Shown one piece after another: positions 1-7,946 of a stretch of 12,393 nucleotides of DNA; positions within the stretch are counted from its first letter, which is position 1, and each line of letters starts with the position of its first letter. The position numbers and the translations under genes are program-made. Under the pieces are notes generated by a model that made no database searches, had not been told where the DNA came from, and saw only the letters and a program-made list of their open reading frames with translations. This stretch comes from an uncultured Spirochaetales bacterium (GTDB taxonomy: Bacteria > UBP6 > UBA1177), in contig CACZFE010000035.1 of the NCBI GenBank assembly GCA_902780365.1, positions 1 to 12,393 of the forward strand. Reading direction: 5' to 3'.

Positions 1-450
1 TTTCACGAGTTTGCCGGCATAAATTCAAGAATGGACACTCTTCAGGCGGCGGTTCTGAATGTCAAGCTGAAACATCTGGACGAGTGGGTCGAAACGAGAA
101 ACCGTGTCGCAAAAATGTATATTGAGCAGCTTTCAGGTGTTTCGGAAATAGTCCTTCCTGAAATTCATCCTGAAACTCTGGATGCTTGGCACCTTTTTGT
201 CATCAAAACCGAAAAACGGGATAACCTGCGGGAATATTTGAAAAATTGCGGCATCGAGACCGGAATCCATTATCCTCATTCCCTGCCTGAACAGCCTGCC
301 TTTGCAGATCACATCAGTTATTGCTCGGATTACCGCGCAGTCAAAGAGTCTCATACTCTTCTTTCTCTTCCGATAGGGGAGCATTTAAATGCTGAAGAAG
401 TCGTTTTTGTTTCTGAAAAAATAAAGGAATTCTTTGTAAAAAATATCTGA
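1..450 (+). CDS. DegT/DnrJ/EryC1/StrS-family sugar aminotransferase, C-terminal part (5' end outside window)
   Basis: The frame is open from base 1, so the ATG at 31 is internal; the true start and the PLP-binding lysine lie upstream. The 149 visible residues show the family's late hallmarks: 'GINSRMDTLQAAVLNVKLKHL' (split here as G-N-SRMD then LQAAVL-VKL), a helix with conserved R and Y, then 'GIETGIHYPHSLPEQPAF' and 'LLSLPIGEHLNAEEV'. These enzymes move an amino group from glutamate (or another amino acid) to a keto-sugar bound to a nucleotide, in the cytoplasm, usually for O-antigen, capsule or glycan sugars. The HYP-x-x-LPEQPAF segment fits the 3-keto-6-deoxyhexose aminotransferase branch, but the substrate cannot be read from this part. 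The TGA stop lies inside the left arm of a terminator hairpin. Family assignment is firm; the exact sugar is open. Confidence 0.93.
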   Translation, partial: FHEFAGINSRMDTLQAAVLNVKLKHLDEWVETRNRVAKMYIEQLSGVSEIVLPEIHPETLDAWHLFVIKTEKRDNLREYLKNCGIETGIHYPHSLPEQPAFADHISYCSDYRAVKESHTLLSLPIGEHLNAEEVVFVSEKIKEFFVKNI

Positions 451-489
451 AAAAAGGTACGGCTGTGTAGAAACGTACCATTTTCAGAT
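445..489. terminator. Bidirectional intrinsic terminator between converging genes
   Basis: The stem GGTACG (456-461) / CGTACC (474-479) encloses a 12-base loop. It is extended by ATCTGAAAA (445-453) pairing with TTTTCAGAT (481-489) across a small internal loop (AA against A). On the minus strand the GC stem is followed directly by six T, and on the plus strand by A then four T, so it can stop both the aminotransferase and the cyclase transcripts. The aminotransferase stop codon (448-450) is part of the left arm. Confidence 0.85.
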
Positions 490-509
490 AATAAAATCAG
501 ATATATAAC

Positions 510-3500
510 TTATTTTGCTCTCAAATGATCCAGGGTCTCTTTGTAGAATTTCTTCGGTGCTGTCGCGTAAAGTGATTCTATAATTTCTATAGCTTCTTTG
601 CGGTAACGTTCTTCGTGCGTCAAATCGAAGAGGCCTACTTTGGTGCCTGCCAAAATTTCACCTGTAAGATCGTCGGTTATCATGTTTTGGATTCCTTCGA
701 TCGCCTTTTCCGGATCTTTCAGCGAGATGATTTTCCATTGGAAAAGGAGATTCTTTAACTCTAGATCCTTGCGGTTGACTTCGACGATTATCTTGCCGGC
801 TTCCTTGCTGAGTTCCATAGCTTTGTCGTACCTTTTTGTGCGGAAAAGCAGATCCGCGTATTCAAAGAGGAATTCGCAAAGGATATTGTTTGCGTTAAGT
901 TCTTTGGCTATGGCGATCGCCTGAAGGTAATGCTCCTCGGATTTTTCGTACTCGAGTTCTTTTTTCGCGATGTTGCCGAGAATAAGGTGGGCGAGGGCGA
1001 TATGTCTGCGGATCCCGAGTTCAGTAGCGATTGCAAGCTGGTCTTCGATAAGCGATTTCGCCTCGTCGTATTCGCCGAGCCAGTATTTGAGTTCTCCGAG
1101 GTTGTTCGAAGTGTAGCAGATGTACTGTCTGATACCGACTTTTTTGTAGGTCTCGAGGGCGCGTCTGTAGAATTTTGCAGCGTTTTTGAAGTCGTTGAGG
1201 TAGGAATATACAAGACCGATGTTGTTTTCGGCGACTGCAACATCGAGCAGGTTTTTGTTCTCTTTGGAAATTTTCAGCTGGTTTTTGTAGTGCTGAAGTG
1301 CGTTCCCGTAGTCTCCGCGGTAGTAAGCGACTCCGCCCATGTAGCGGTAGGAGAGGGCTTTCGCCGTTTTATCGTCGATAATTTCCGCAAGACGGAGCTT
1401 TTCGGTGAAGTGTTCTACTGCGTCGTCAAGTTCGCCTTTGTAGTAGTGGATAAGTCCGCGGAATCCTTCGATATCGCATTTGCCTTTTGTGTCGTCAAGT
1501 TTTTCGTAAAGCTCGTCAGCCTTGTCCAGAAGCGGTGAAGCCTCGTCGTAACGCCCTTTTTCGAGCATCATGTTGGCAAGTTCCTTCATACTTATAGCGA
1601 TAAGAAGATCATCGCCGATCTTCTCTGAAAGTTCGAGACTTTCTTTGAACATCTTCTCGGCAAGATCCCATTTTCCTTCGATTTTGTAAACATTGGCGAG
1701 GCTGTGACCGATCTTGATGCGCTCGGCTTCGTCCTTGAGAACGTTCAAAAGTTTTTCATACATTTTCTCGGCCTCCTGGTTGTGATACTGCGATTTAGCG
1801 TAAGCAGCAGCTTTTTTGAGGTAAAAAGTTTCCTTGTCTGTATCTTCAGCTTTTTCGTAGTGGAAGGCGAGCGTTGAGAAGAATTTTTCCTCATCTTTGT
1901 AGTTTTTTTCGATGGCGTTGGCGACTTTCCTGTGGATTTCTTTCAGGCGGGCCTTGAGCTGCATCGAGTATGCCGCATCGCGCAGAAGAGCGTGCCTGAA
2001 CGAGTAGAGCAGAGAAGAAGCCTCGTTCCAGACGAGTTCATCGACACCCTCTTTGAGCAGATCCGGAATGTTCTGTTTGTCCTGTTCCTGAGCAATGTCA
2101 TTCAGGACAAGAAGATCGATGTTGTTTCCCATGACCGAAGCACGAAAAACAAGGTCCTTGAGGTGCAGTGAAAGTCTGTCGAGACGGCTGACGAGAAGCG
2201 AGTTGACGCCGCTGGGGACTTCGGTCTTCTTGCTGGTGAGAGCATAGTGCTTTCCGGTATTCTGGATATATTTCTTGTCTTTCATGAAGAGAACCAGCTG
2301 CTCGATGAAGAACGGGTTGCCATCGGTGCGGGAAAATACGAAGTCGTTGAGTTCGCGGTTCCCTTTTTCTCCGAGAATGTTTTTTACCAGCATCGGGATC
2401 TCGTTTTTCTGCATTTTGTCGATGACGAGCTCCTGAAAGCGTCCGTCGCCCGAAGCGAGGATCTCGGGTTTTGTGCCGTCATCGTTGAGGCGTGACATTA
2501 TGTAGAGAGTGACGGGATATTCGTCGAGAGCCTTTACCAAAGCCCTGATTATCGCCACGGAATCTATGTCGACCGTCAGCATATCGTCCATGACCAGCAT
2601 CAGCGGCCTGGTTTCGGCGATTGCGACAAAAAATTCGCAGACCGCGTATATCGTGTTCTCGTATCTGTTCTTCGCATCGAGCATTCCATAGACCGAACCT
2701 GCACGGATTATGCCTGAAAGTGCTTCAATGTAAGGTCTCGCGGCCTCAAAAGCCTCTTTTTTATTTGTGATTTCGGTTGAAAAAGTGTTCCAGACTTTTT
2801 CAAAGGCGGCAAAATTCTCATCCGACGAAGCGTTTTCATTCTGATTGAAAAGCGTATGAAAGAAGTTCGTAAACATGTTCATCGACTGACGCAGGATCGT
2901 GTCGGTCTTCAGTGTGAAAACCTTGAAATCACTGCCGTATTTCTTCCTTATCTCGTAAATCAGACGTGATTTTCCGATGCCGGCCTCGCCGTAGATCGTG
3001 GTTGCGTAGAGTTTTTTGTTCTCACGGCATTTGCTGCATGCCTCGGAAAGTATTCTGAGTTCTTCAGTTCTGCCGGTGAAAGCTGTCGAGAATGAAGCCT
3101 CCTCTTCGACTTTGAGATGCCCCTGGATCTCGAAGACTTCGATCGGAACGTCAATTCCCTTGAACGCGAACTCGCCTTTGCTTTCGAGTGCAAAAACGTT
3201 TTTCGCCTTTTCAGCCGCCTTCCCTGCGATCCAGTCGAAACCGTAAGGAGTTTTCATCATGATCCTGGCGGAAAGGTTTACGTTGTCGCCCAAAGCAGTG
3301 TATGCCGCACGTTTCGGACTGCCGACGAATCCGGCATAGACGACACCCTGCGTTATGCCGCTTCTAAGCTCGGTAGTACAGTTTTTCCTGATTTCTGCGA
3401 CGCAGTCGATGGCACGTTCCAGGTTGTCCTCGTAGCTTACCGGAGCACCGAAAAGAGCGAGAAGAGTCGCGCCTTTGTCGCCGAAGTCGAAACCGCTTAT

Positions 3501-4307
3501 ATAGCCGCCGTATTTCTGAACGTAACTTGCTAAATATTCAAGCATTTTTTCGATTTCGGCCATCTCTTTCGAAATTTTGTAGGATATAAAAAGCGAAACA
3601 ACTTCGCGGAACTCTCCCGGTATTTCCTGTTCGATAACAGTGCGCGGAATGAATATTTCAAGCTCTTCTATCTTTGGCTCTGTCGCTGCCGGAGCAACTT
3701 CGGCCGGAGCGAGAAGTTCGTCAACGAAGTAAGCTCCTTCCTTGATGTGTGTCACGCAGTCCTTTTTGAGAATCGCATAGACTTTGTCATTTATGCAGAT
3801 GTCGTTCGCCTGGCAGTGGTGTTCAGCTTCGGCAGCCTCGTCAACGACGTCTCCGAAAAAGAGGAAGTGTCTTAAGTTTTCCTCGCCTTTTGCAGCGATC
3901 CAGTTGAATTTTCCTATTGAAATTCCTGCTTTTGCCGAAATTTTAAAAGCCTCGCCGCGATGGTAGAGCGAAGGATTTTCAGTGAAAAAGCGGTGGATTG
4001 TGAATGCGGCCGTGATCGCACGTCTGCCGTTATCGCTTTTGAAAACAGCGGTGAAGGCATCACCTGCGAAGTTGAGGATAAAGCCGTTCTGGTTGTACAC
4101 TGCCTCGATAAGCGGATTGAATATCGTGTTCATAAAGACCGAAAGGGTTTCCGCGCCGTCACTGCCCCGCGACATGAGCTTTCTTGTCATGTTTGTAAAA
4201 CCAGATATGTCCACGAACATGACCGAAGCGTCCACAGATCCGGATTTTTTGTCAGAATTGATCTCAAAATAACCCAGTTGCTTTAAATCAGGAATTAAAT
4301 TTCTCAT
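510..4307 (-). CDS. Soluble-adenylyl-cyclase-like protein: two class III cyclase domains, NTPase, TPR repeats
   Basis: A 1265-residue cytoplasmic protein without signal peptide or membrane segments. Cyclase domain 1 (about 25-185) has 'MFVDISGFTNMT' with D33 and 'FAGDAF' with D83, the two metal-binding aspartates. Cyclase domain 2 (about 233-397) lacks the first aspartate ('SLFISYKI') but has 'FGDKGA' (K278) and 'YTALGDNVNLSAR' (T337, N344, R348): the adenine-recognising Lys/Thr and the transition-state Asn/Arg. Together they can form one complete heterodimer-like active site making cAMP from ATP. Next comes an ATPase module with Walker A 'GEAGIGKS' (440-447) and a Walker B ending in D574/D575, a winged-helix-like stretch near 690-790, and TPR-type helical repeats over about 815-1175. 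The domain order is that of animal ADCY10. The residues that bind bicarbonate in ADCY10 (K95, R176) align by eye with N79 and A159. ATG start with GGCAGGTA just upstream. The NTPase/TPR part probably senses a partner or ligand and gates the cyclase (inference). Confidence 0.92.
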   Translation of the reverse strand: MRNLIPDLKQLGYFEINSDKKSGSVDASVMFVDISGFTNMTRKLMSRGSDGAETLSVFMNTIFNPLIEAVYNQNGFILNFAGDAFTAVFKSDNGRRAITAAFTIHRFFTENPSLYHRGEAFKISAKAGISIGKFNWIAAKGEENLRHFLFFGDVVDEAAEAEHHCQANDICINDKVYAILKKDCVTHIKEGAYFVDELLAPAEVAPAATEPKIEELEIFIPRTVIEQEIPGEFREVVSLFISYKISKEMAEIEKMLEYLASYVQKYGGYISGFDFGDKGATLLALFGAPVSYEDNLERAIDCVAEIRKNCTTELRSGITQGVVYAGFVGSPKRAAYTALGDNVNLSARIMMKTPYGFDWIAGKAAEKAKNVFALESKGEFAFKGIDVPIEVFEIQGHLKVEEEASFSTAFTGRTEELRILSEACSKCRENKKLYATTIYGEAGIGKSRLIYEIRKKYGSDFKVFTLKTDTILRQSMNMFTNFFHTLFNQNENASSDENFAAFEKVWNTFSTEITNKKEAFEAARPYIEALSGIIRAGSVYGMLDAKNRYENTIYAVCEFFVAIAETRPLMLVMDDMLTVDIDSVAIIRALVKALDEYPVTLYIMSRLNDDGTKPEILASGDGRFQELVIDKMQKNEIPMLVKNILGEKGNRELNDFVFSRTDGNPFFIEQLVLFMKDKKYIQNTGKHYALTSKKTEVPSGVNSLLVSRLDRLSLHLKDLVFRASVMGNNIDLLVLNDIAQEQDKQNIPDLLKEGVDELVWNEASSLLYSFRHALLRDAAYSMQLKARLKEIHRKVANAIEKNYKDEEKFFSTLAFHYEKAEDTDKETFYLKKAAAYAKSQYHNQEAEKMYEKLLNVLKDEAERIKIGHSLANVYKIEGKWDLAEKMFKESLELSEKIGDDLLIAISMKELANMMLEKGRYDEASPLLDKADELYEKLDDTKGKCDIEGFRGLIHYYKGELDDAVEHFTEKLRLAEIIDDKTAKALSYRYMGGVAYYRGDYGNALQHYKNQLKISKENKNLLDVAVAENNIGLVYSYLNDFKNAAKFYRRALETYKKVGIRQYICYTSNNLGELKYWLGEYDEAKSLIEDQLAIATELGIRRHIALAHLILGNIAKKELEYEKSEEHYLQAIAIAKELNANNILCEFLFEYADLLFRTKRYDKAMELSKEAGKIIVEVNRKDLELKNLLFQWKIISLKDPEKAIEGIQNMITDDLTGEILAGTKVGLFDLTHEERYRKEAIEIIESLYATAPKKFYKETLDHLRAK

Positions 4308-4352
4308 TTTTACCTGCCGCCAAATTAGGATGGAACAAATTTTAAACGCGAA

Positions 4353-4380
4353 ATTATAGAGATATATATAATAAAAACAA
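4353..4380 (-). promoter_or_regulatory. Probable sigma70-type promoter for the cyclase gene
   Basis: On the minus strand, TTGTTT (4375-4380) lies 16 bases upstream of a perfect TATAAT (4353-4358), placing the start of transcription near 4346 and giving a leader of about 40 bases. The 91-base gap (4308-4398) shows no clear terminator after the lipoprotein gene, so read-through from the phosphoesterase-lipoprotein pair is also possible. Confidence 0.55.
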
Positions 4381-4398
4381 GTTTAAAGGGAATGCGGA

Positions 4399-6159
4399 TC
4401 AGAGGTTGTTGATTTTGACGGTTTTTACAGCGGAGCCGGTGTTGTTAAGGGCATTTGTACCGCCGGTGATCACGATGACAGGATTGTCGCCGATAACGCC
4501 TGCCGGAATTATTGCTGCGGAAGGCATTATTCTCTGTTCGTTGCTCATAATATGAGTCGTCGGTTTGTCGTAAAGGGAAAGTGAGTCAACATTTATCGCC
4601 TGATAGATGTTGTGGGCGTTTGTTCCGCCGATTATAAGGAATCTGTTGTTTTTACGGTCGTAAGCGGTTCCCGGGAAAATAACGTTGGTGTCATGCGAAA
4701 GAAGCAGGTCTTTTGCCGTGGTTACCGATTTTCCGGCAATGTCCCATTTTCTGTTTCTGTTAAGGCGCGTTTCGGTAATCGGATTGCCCTGAGCGTCCAG
4801 CATTTCATCTCCGTTTTCATCGAGTTTGTGTTTGCTGGTTATGAAAGATTTTGTTTTGCTGTCGGTTTCGTAGCCTCCGAAAGTGTAGAGATTCCCGTTA
4901 GCAGCGATACTTTGCATGAAGAAAATGTTGTCTTCTGCGGATCCGAAATCCTCGCTTCCGCTTTCGGATATGACAGATGCTGCGTGTTCTGAACCAGCAG
5001 GTCTTCCTCCGGCTGCAATCAGAGAGCCGTTGCTGTATGCAAGTGCCGGAAGAAGCATGGGTTCGGAACTTTCGGCAAGTTCTGAGATTTCGCCGGCAGA
5101 AACTGTTCCTTCTTCAGTTTCGGTGATAATGAATTTATAAGATTTTTTTGACGGAACGCCGTTTTCGTCAAGTCCGCCTACTAAAAATACAGCGATTTCG
5201 CTATCCGATATTCTTTCTGCAAGAACACTCTGGAACGCTGAGAAAGGAACATTCGACGGGGTGGCTACCGGTTCCGAAATATTGGCTACGGGCGAGCCGA
5301 AACCGTTTTCTTTCATGTTGTGTTTCGGGTAGGGCGGCATATATTTCTCGATTTTTACCGCTGCCGTCGACGGAGTGTAGCGCATAAGCGGGAATCCTTC
5401 AAAAGGAGTTTCCTGCCAGTTGATGTCAAGTGTCTGGATTCCTCCGATAAAAAGAACGCTTCCGTCATTCAGGGCTATAGCTGTGTGCATCGCTCTTTTT
5501 TCAGTCATGTTGGTGAGCAGTTCGGTTTTGCCGGACTCGAAATCTATGATTTCCACAGTTTCGGAAGCGGGGCATTTGCCAAGGGATGAACACATTGTGA
5601 ATCCGCCTGCAATAAGCAGTCTGCCGTCTGCAAGAACTGTCGAAGTGTGCCCGAATCTTGCTATTGTCAGCTCTTCAGGCATTGTGAGTTCCTGACTTTG
5701 GACACTTTTAGGATAAAGAAGAACTGTAACCGAGGTGGTTTTTCCTTTTTCGAATTTGAGTCCTGAGGCTTTTCCTTCCCACTTCGGCGTGTTGAGGTCT
5801 GCGACACCGGATTCGTTCATTCCGAAAACAGAGACGATCAGAGTCGCGTTTTCAGTATTTTTTATTCCTGTCAGTTTGACGTTTTTGTCAGCCAGTTCCT
5901 TTCTTTCAACAGATTTCTGGAAAACTGTTTCGCCCTCTCCGTTTTTGATCTGGAAAGAAACGGCTGCAAGCTGCTGGCTGAGACAGTCGATCTGCATACC
6001 GGTGCAGCTTCCGTCCCCTGCGGCTCTTATTGACACTGCAATATTCTCACTGTCAGCATCATCAGCATCTTCCTGAACGGAAGTGTTTTCATCACCGCCG
6101 CACGAAATGATGAAAAAAAGTGAAAAAACTACGAAAATCAACCATGAACGGTTTTTCAT
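4399..6159 (-). CDS. Kelch-like beta-propeller lipoprotein
   Basis: A 586-residue predicted lipoprotein. The ATG at 6159 is preferred to the in-frame ATG 24 codons upstream, because it has AAGGAG (6170-6175) ahead of it and starts a textbook lipoprotein signal: MKNR, a hydrophobic stretch, then 'FFIISC' with the lipidated Cys at 20 and a following GGDENT linker rich in D and E. Residues of about 40-150 look like a small beta-sandwich with a Cys pair (52/59). Then seven strand-GG signatures recur: LLIAGG (181-186), VLFIGG (235-240), VFLVGG (324-329), LIAAGG (380-385), LYTFGG (424-429), FLIIGG (507-512) and VIVITGG (561-567). Each follows a variable loop, as in kelch propellers, which would make one seven-bladed domain. 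Glycines after the Cys rather than Asp argue for outer-membrane sorting. It starts 4 bases after the phosphoesterase stop. The ligand or partner is unknown; such propellers serve in binding or in galactose-oxidase-like enzymes, and I see no evidence for catalysis. Confidence 0.88.
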   Translation of the reverse strand: MKNRSWLIFVVFSLFFIISCGGDENTSVQEDADDADSENIAVSIRAAGDGSCTGMQIDCLSQQLAAVSFQIKNGEGETVFQKSVERKELADKNVKLTGIKNTENATLIVSVFGMNESGVADLNTPKWEGKASGLKFEKGKTTSVTVLLYPKSVQSQELTMPEELTIARFGHTSTVLADGRLLIAGGFTMCSSLGKCPASETVEIIDFESGKTELLTNMTEKRAMHTAIALNDGSVLFIGGIQTLDINWQETPFEGFPLMRYTPSTAAVKIEKYMPPYPKHNMKENGFGSPVANISEPVATPSNVPFSAFQSVLAERISDSEIAVFLVGGLDENGVPSKKSYKFIITETEEGTVSAGEISELAESSEPMLLPALAYSNGSLIAAGGRPAGSEHAASVISESGSEDFGSAEDNIFFMQSIAANGNLYTFGGYETDSKTKSFITSKHKLDENGDEMLDAQGNPITETRLNRNRKWDIAGKSVTTAKDLLLSHDTNVIFPGTAYDRKNNRFLIIGGTNAHNIYQAINVDSLSLYDKPTTHIMSNEQRIMPSAAIIPAGVIGDNPVIVITGGTNALNNTGSAVKTVKINNL

Positions 6160-6163
6160 TTTT

Positions 6164-6703
6164 TTAGATCTCCTTAAATAAACCATTGATTTTATTAAAT
6201 TTTTTTGAAACAAAAGTCTCTTTTGAGTCAATATCGAAAATCTCTACATCCACTTCTCCCGAAGTCGAGGTTTCCAGTGTCGCGAACGAACGGTGCCCGG
6301 TGAGTCCGGTTTTTCCGAGAGAACCCGGATTGATGAAGATCCTTCCGCCGCGCTCTTCGGCAAGAGGCATGTGGGTGTGGCCGAAAACAACTATTTCAGC
6401 GTTCGAGCGCTTCATTTCACTTTCATTTTCAGGCATGATCCTGTGCGGAGCGGTCAGATTGTGGACAAGGAAAAAATTCATACCGCCGATATTTGCAGAA
6501 ATATTTTCCGGCAGACAGCCTGAAAGGACAAAATCGGTGTTGCCGTAAACGGCATAAAGGTTTTTTTCTCCTGCAGCCGCGTCAAGCGATCTGAAAAAAG
6601 CGGCATCTCCTATGTCTCCGGCGTGCAGCACAGCATCAAACTCCAGATCTTTCATATTCAGCGGCATTTCGCCGTGCGTGTCGGAAATCAAGAGCAATTT
6701 CAT
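6164..6703 (-). CDS. YfcE/MJ0936-family metallophosphoesterase
   Basis: A 179-residue, single-domain, cytoplasmic calcineurin-like phosphoesterase of the usual length for the small YfcE/MJ0936 group. The dinuclear metal site is complete: 'SDTHG' (D8, H10), 'HAGDIGD' (D30), 'YGNTD' (N55), 'VHN' (H81) and 'FGHTH' (H109, H111), followed by the 'NPGSLG' turn. Family members cleave phosphodiester model substrates with Mn2+ or Ni2+; physiological substrates are mostly unknown. The ATG at 6703 is chosen over a TTG six bases upstream, because GGGAGGAG (6711-6718) is well placed for the ATG and abuts the TTG. First gene of a pair with the lipoprotein; its stop is 4 bases before that start, and the downstream gene's ribosome site lies inside this one. 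It stands one gene away from an adenylyl cyclase, but its short length and lack of CpdA-specific features do not show that it cleaves cAMP. Confidence 0.9.
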   Translation of the reverse strand: MKLLLISDTHGEMPLNMKDLEFDAVLHAGDIGDAAFFRSLDAAAGEKNLYAVYGNTDFVLSGCLPENISANIGGMNFFLVHNLTAPHRIMPENESEMKRSNAEIVVFGHTHMPLAEERGGRIFINPGSLGKTGLTGHRSFATLETSTSGEVDVEIFDIDSKETFVSKKFNKINGLFKEI

Positions 6704-6727
6704 AAACAACTCCTCCCAAAACCAATA

Positions 6728-6756
6728 TTTTTAGCACGATAGTTGTTTTATGTCAA
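6728..6756 (-). promoter_or_regulatory. Probable sigma70-type promoter for the phosphoesterase-lipoprotein pair
   Basis: On the minus strand a perfect TTGACA (6751-6756) is followed after 17 bases by TAAAAA (6728-6733), a 4/6 match to the -10 box. Transcription would start near 6721, about 18 bases before the phosphoesterase ATG. The divergent permease gene lies on the other side; its own promoter is not clear in the very T-rich stretch 6776-6810. Confidence 0.5.
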
Positions 6757-6810
6757 AATTGTGCGATTTATGGACTTTTATTTTTTTATATTTAAAATTT
6801 TTCGGTTTTT

Positions 6811-6818
6811 TAGGAGGT
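6811..6818 (+). promoter_or_regulatory. Ribosome binding site that sets the permease start
   Basis: TAGGAGGT is nearly the full anti-16S match and sits just before the ATG at 6822. An in-frame ATG at 6750 lies upstream of this site, has no comparable signal, and would add 24 residues encoded by T-rich leader DNA. Confidence 0.8.
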
Positions 6819-6821
6819 CTC

Positions 6822-7946
6822 ATGATCACGAAAGAAAAGATAAACAGATTTTTGTTCGACAAAAAAGGGTGGATCCCGCTTCTTCTTCTCGCACTTTTTG
6901 TTCTTGCTTTTGTCTATGCGCCGACGATGGCTTCAATTCTTATCGCGGCTTTCATCACGGCTGATGCGATCGAACCGATAGTCGCTTTTTTCTCAAAAAA
7001 ACTGAAGATCCCGCGCACATTCACGACGATCCTTTCAATTGTGCTGATAGCTCTTGTCGTTGCAGTGCTTCTTCTCGCGATACTTCCCGAAATCGTGCTT
7101 CAGCTCGGCAATGTCGATATGCGGCCGGCGATGGCGTCGCTCTGGGAACTTGCCAATACTCAGGCTGACAGATTCGGGATAGACTTGAGCGAGCTTGTGA
7201 CTCAGGAGGATCTTGTTTCAGCGATAGGAACGCATGCCGCTTCGCTTTCAACGTTCATTTCCAAAACGCTTTCCGTGATCTGGACGCAGACATCCTCGAT
7301 TATTTCGCTTCTCTTCGACACTTTGATTTTTGTTGTCATCACATTTTTCGTAAGTTCCCGTTTCCAGGCTATAAACGCGGCTCTTTTTTCGCTTGTTCCG
7401 CCTAAAATCCAGCCTTCGGCGAAAGAGTGGATCGTCAAATTCGACAAGATTTTCTCCGGTTTTATACGCGGTCAGCTCACAGTCTGCATAGTTCTCGGCG
7501 CGCTTTATGCCGTTCTTTTCACGGTCTCCGGAATTAAGGGCGGCGGAAATCTCGGAATAATGATCGGAGCTCTCTGCTTTGTTCCTTACGTCGGACTTTT
7601 TACCGGCATTCTGATTTCGCTTGTTCTCGCGCTCATCAGCGGCGGAGCGGTAGGAATGCTCAAAGTCCTTGTTATTTTCGTGATAATCCAGGTATGCGAC
7701 ACGATTTTCATAACTCCCAACATTGTCGGAAAGAAGGTGAATGTTAATCCCGTTTTTGTCATCATCGCCCTTTTTGCAGGTGCTGAAATCGGAGGTTTCC
7801 TCGGCGTTCTTACGGCTGTTCCGCTTTTTGCCATGATTAAAATCGTGATCGACGAAGTTGTCGTGCGTTACAAAGATTCAGATTTTTACAATGACAGGAC
7901 TCTCGGAGTGACAGTGGAGCCTTCCGGCAAGTCGAAAGAGGAGTGA
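6822..7946 (+). CDS. AI-2E family (PerM/TqsA-type) membrane transporter
   Basis: A 374-residue inner-membrane protein. Hydrophobic segments lie at about 17-33, 36-55, 67-92, 160-178, 218-237, 244-272, 278-297 and 309-345, with a soluble amphipathic stretch at about 95-160. This is the eight-helix plan of the AI-2E/UPF0118 family at its normal length. Typical motifs are 'GFIRGQL' (213-219), 'GALCFVPYVG' (249-258) and 'ITPNIVGKKVNVNPV' (297-311). Known members include TqsA (exports the autoinducer AI-2) and others acting as Na+/H+ antiporters or permeases of unknown cargo, so the substrate here is not determined. The last codons overlap the next gene by one base (TGATG), and the GAGGAG within them is that gene's ribosome site, so the two are translationally coupled. 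Confidence 0.92.
   Translation: MITKEKINRFLFDKKGWIPLLLLALFVLAFVYAPTMASILIAAFITADAIEPIVAFFSKKLKIPRTFTTILSIVLIALVVAVLLLAILPEIVLQLGNVDMRPAMASLWELANTQADRFGIDLSELVTQEDLVSAIGTHAASLSTFISKTLSVIWTQTSSIISLLFDTLIFVVITFFVSSRFQAINAALFSLVPPKIQPSAKEWIVKFDKIFSGFIRGQLTVCIVLGALYAVLFTVSGIKGGGNLGIMIGALCFVPYVGLFTGILISLVLALISGGAVGMLKVLVIFVIIQVCDTIFITPNIVGKKVNVNPVFVIIALFAGAEIGGFLGVLTAVPLFAMIKIVIDEVVVRYKDSDFYNDRTLGVTVEPSGKSKEE

Noticed and set aside
930..1538. A 202-codon open frame on the plus strand opposite the TPR region
   Set aside because: It lies wholly antisense to a protein with clear TPR periodicity; its product is a V/F-rich mirror of that codon use with no motif or ribosome site.
6160..6231. Upstream ATG extending the kelch lipoprotein by 24 residues
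   Set aside because: It would put the lipobox Cys at 44 behind a long charged extension; the ATG at 6159 has AAGGAG and gives a normal signal.
6164..6703. Calling the phosphoesterase a CpdA-type cAMP phosphodiesterase because of the nearby cyclase
   Set aside because: It is much shorter than CpdA and fits the YfcE/MJ0936 group; proximity alone does not establish the substrate.
6776..6805. Plus-strand promoter for the permease (ATGGAC, 17 bases, TAAAAT)
   Set aside because: The -35 match is poor and the region is so T/A-rich that -10-like words are expected by chance.
6750..6821. Upstream ATG extending the permease by 24 residues
   Set aside because: It precedes the strong TAGGAGGT site at 6811-6818, overlaps the -35 of the divergent promoter, and would encode a T-rich leader.
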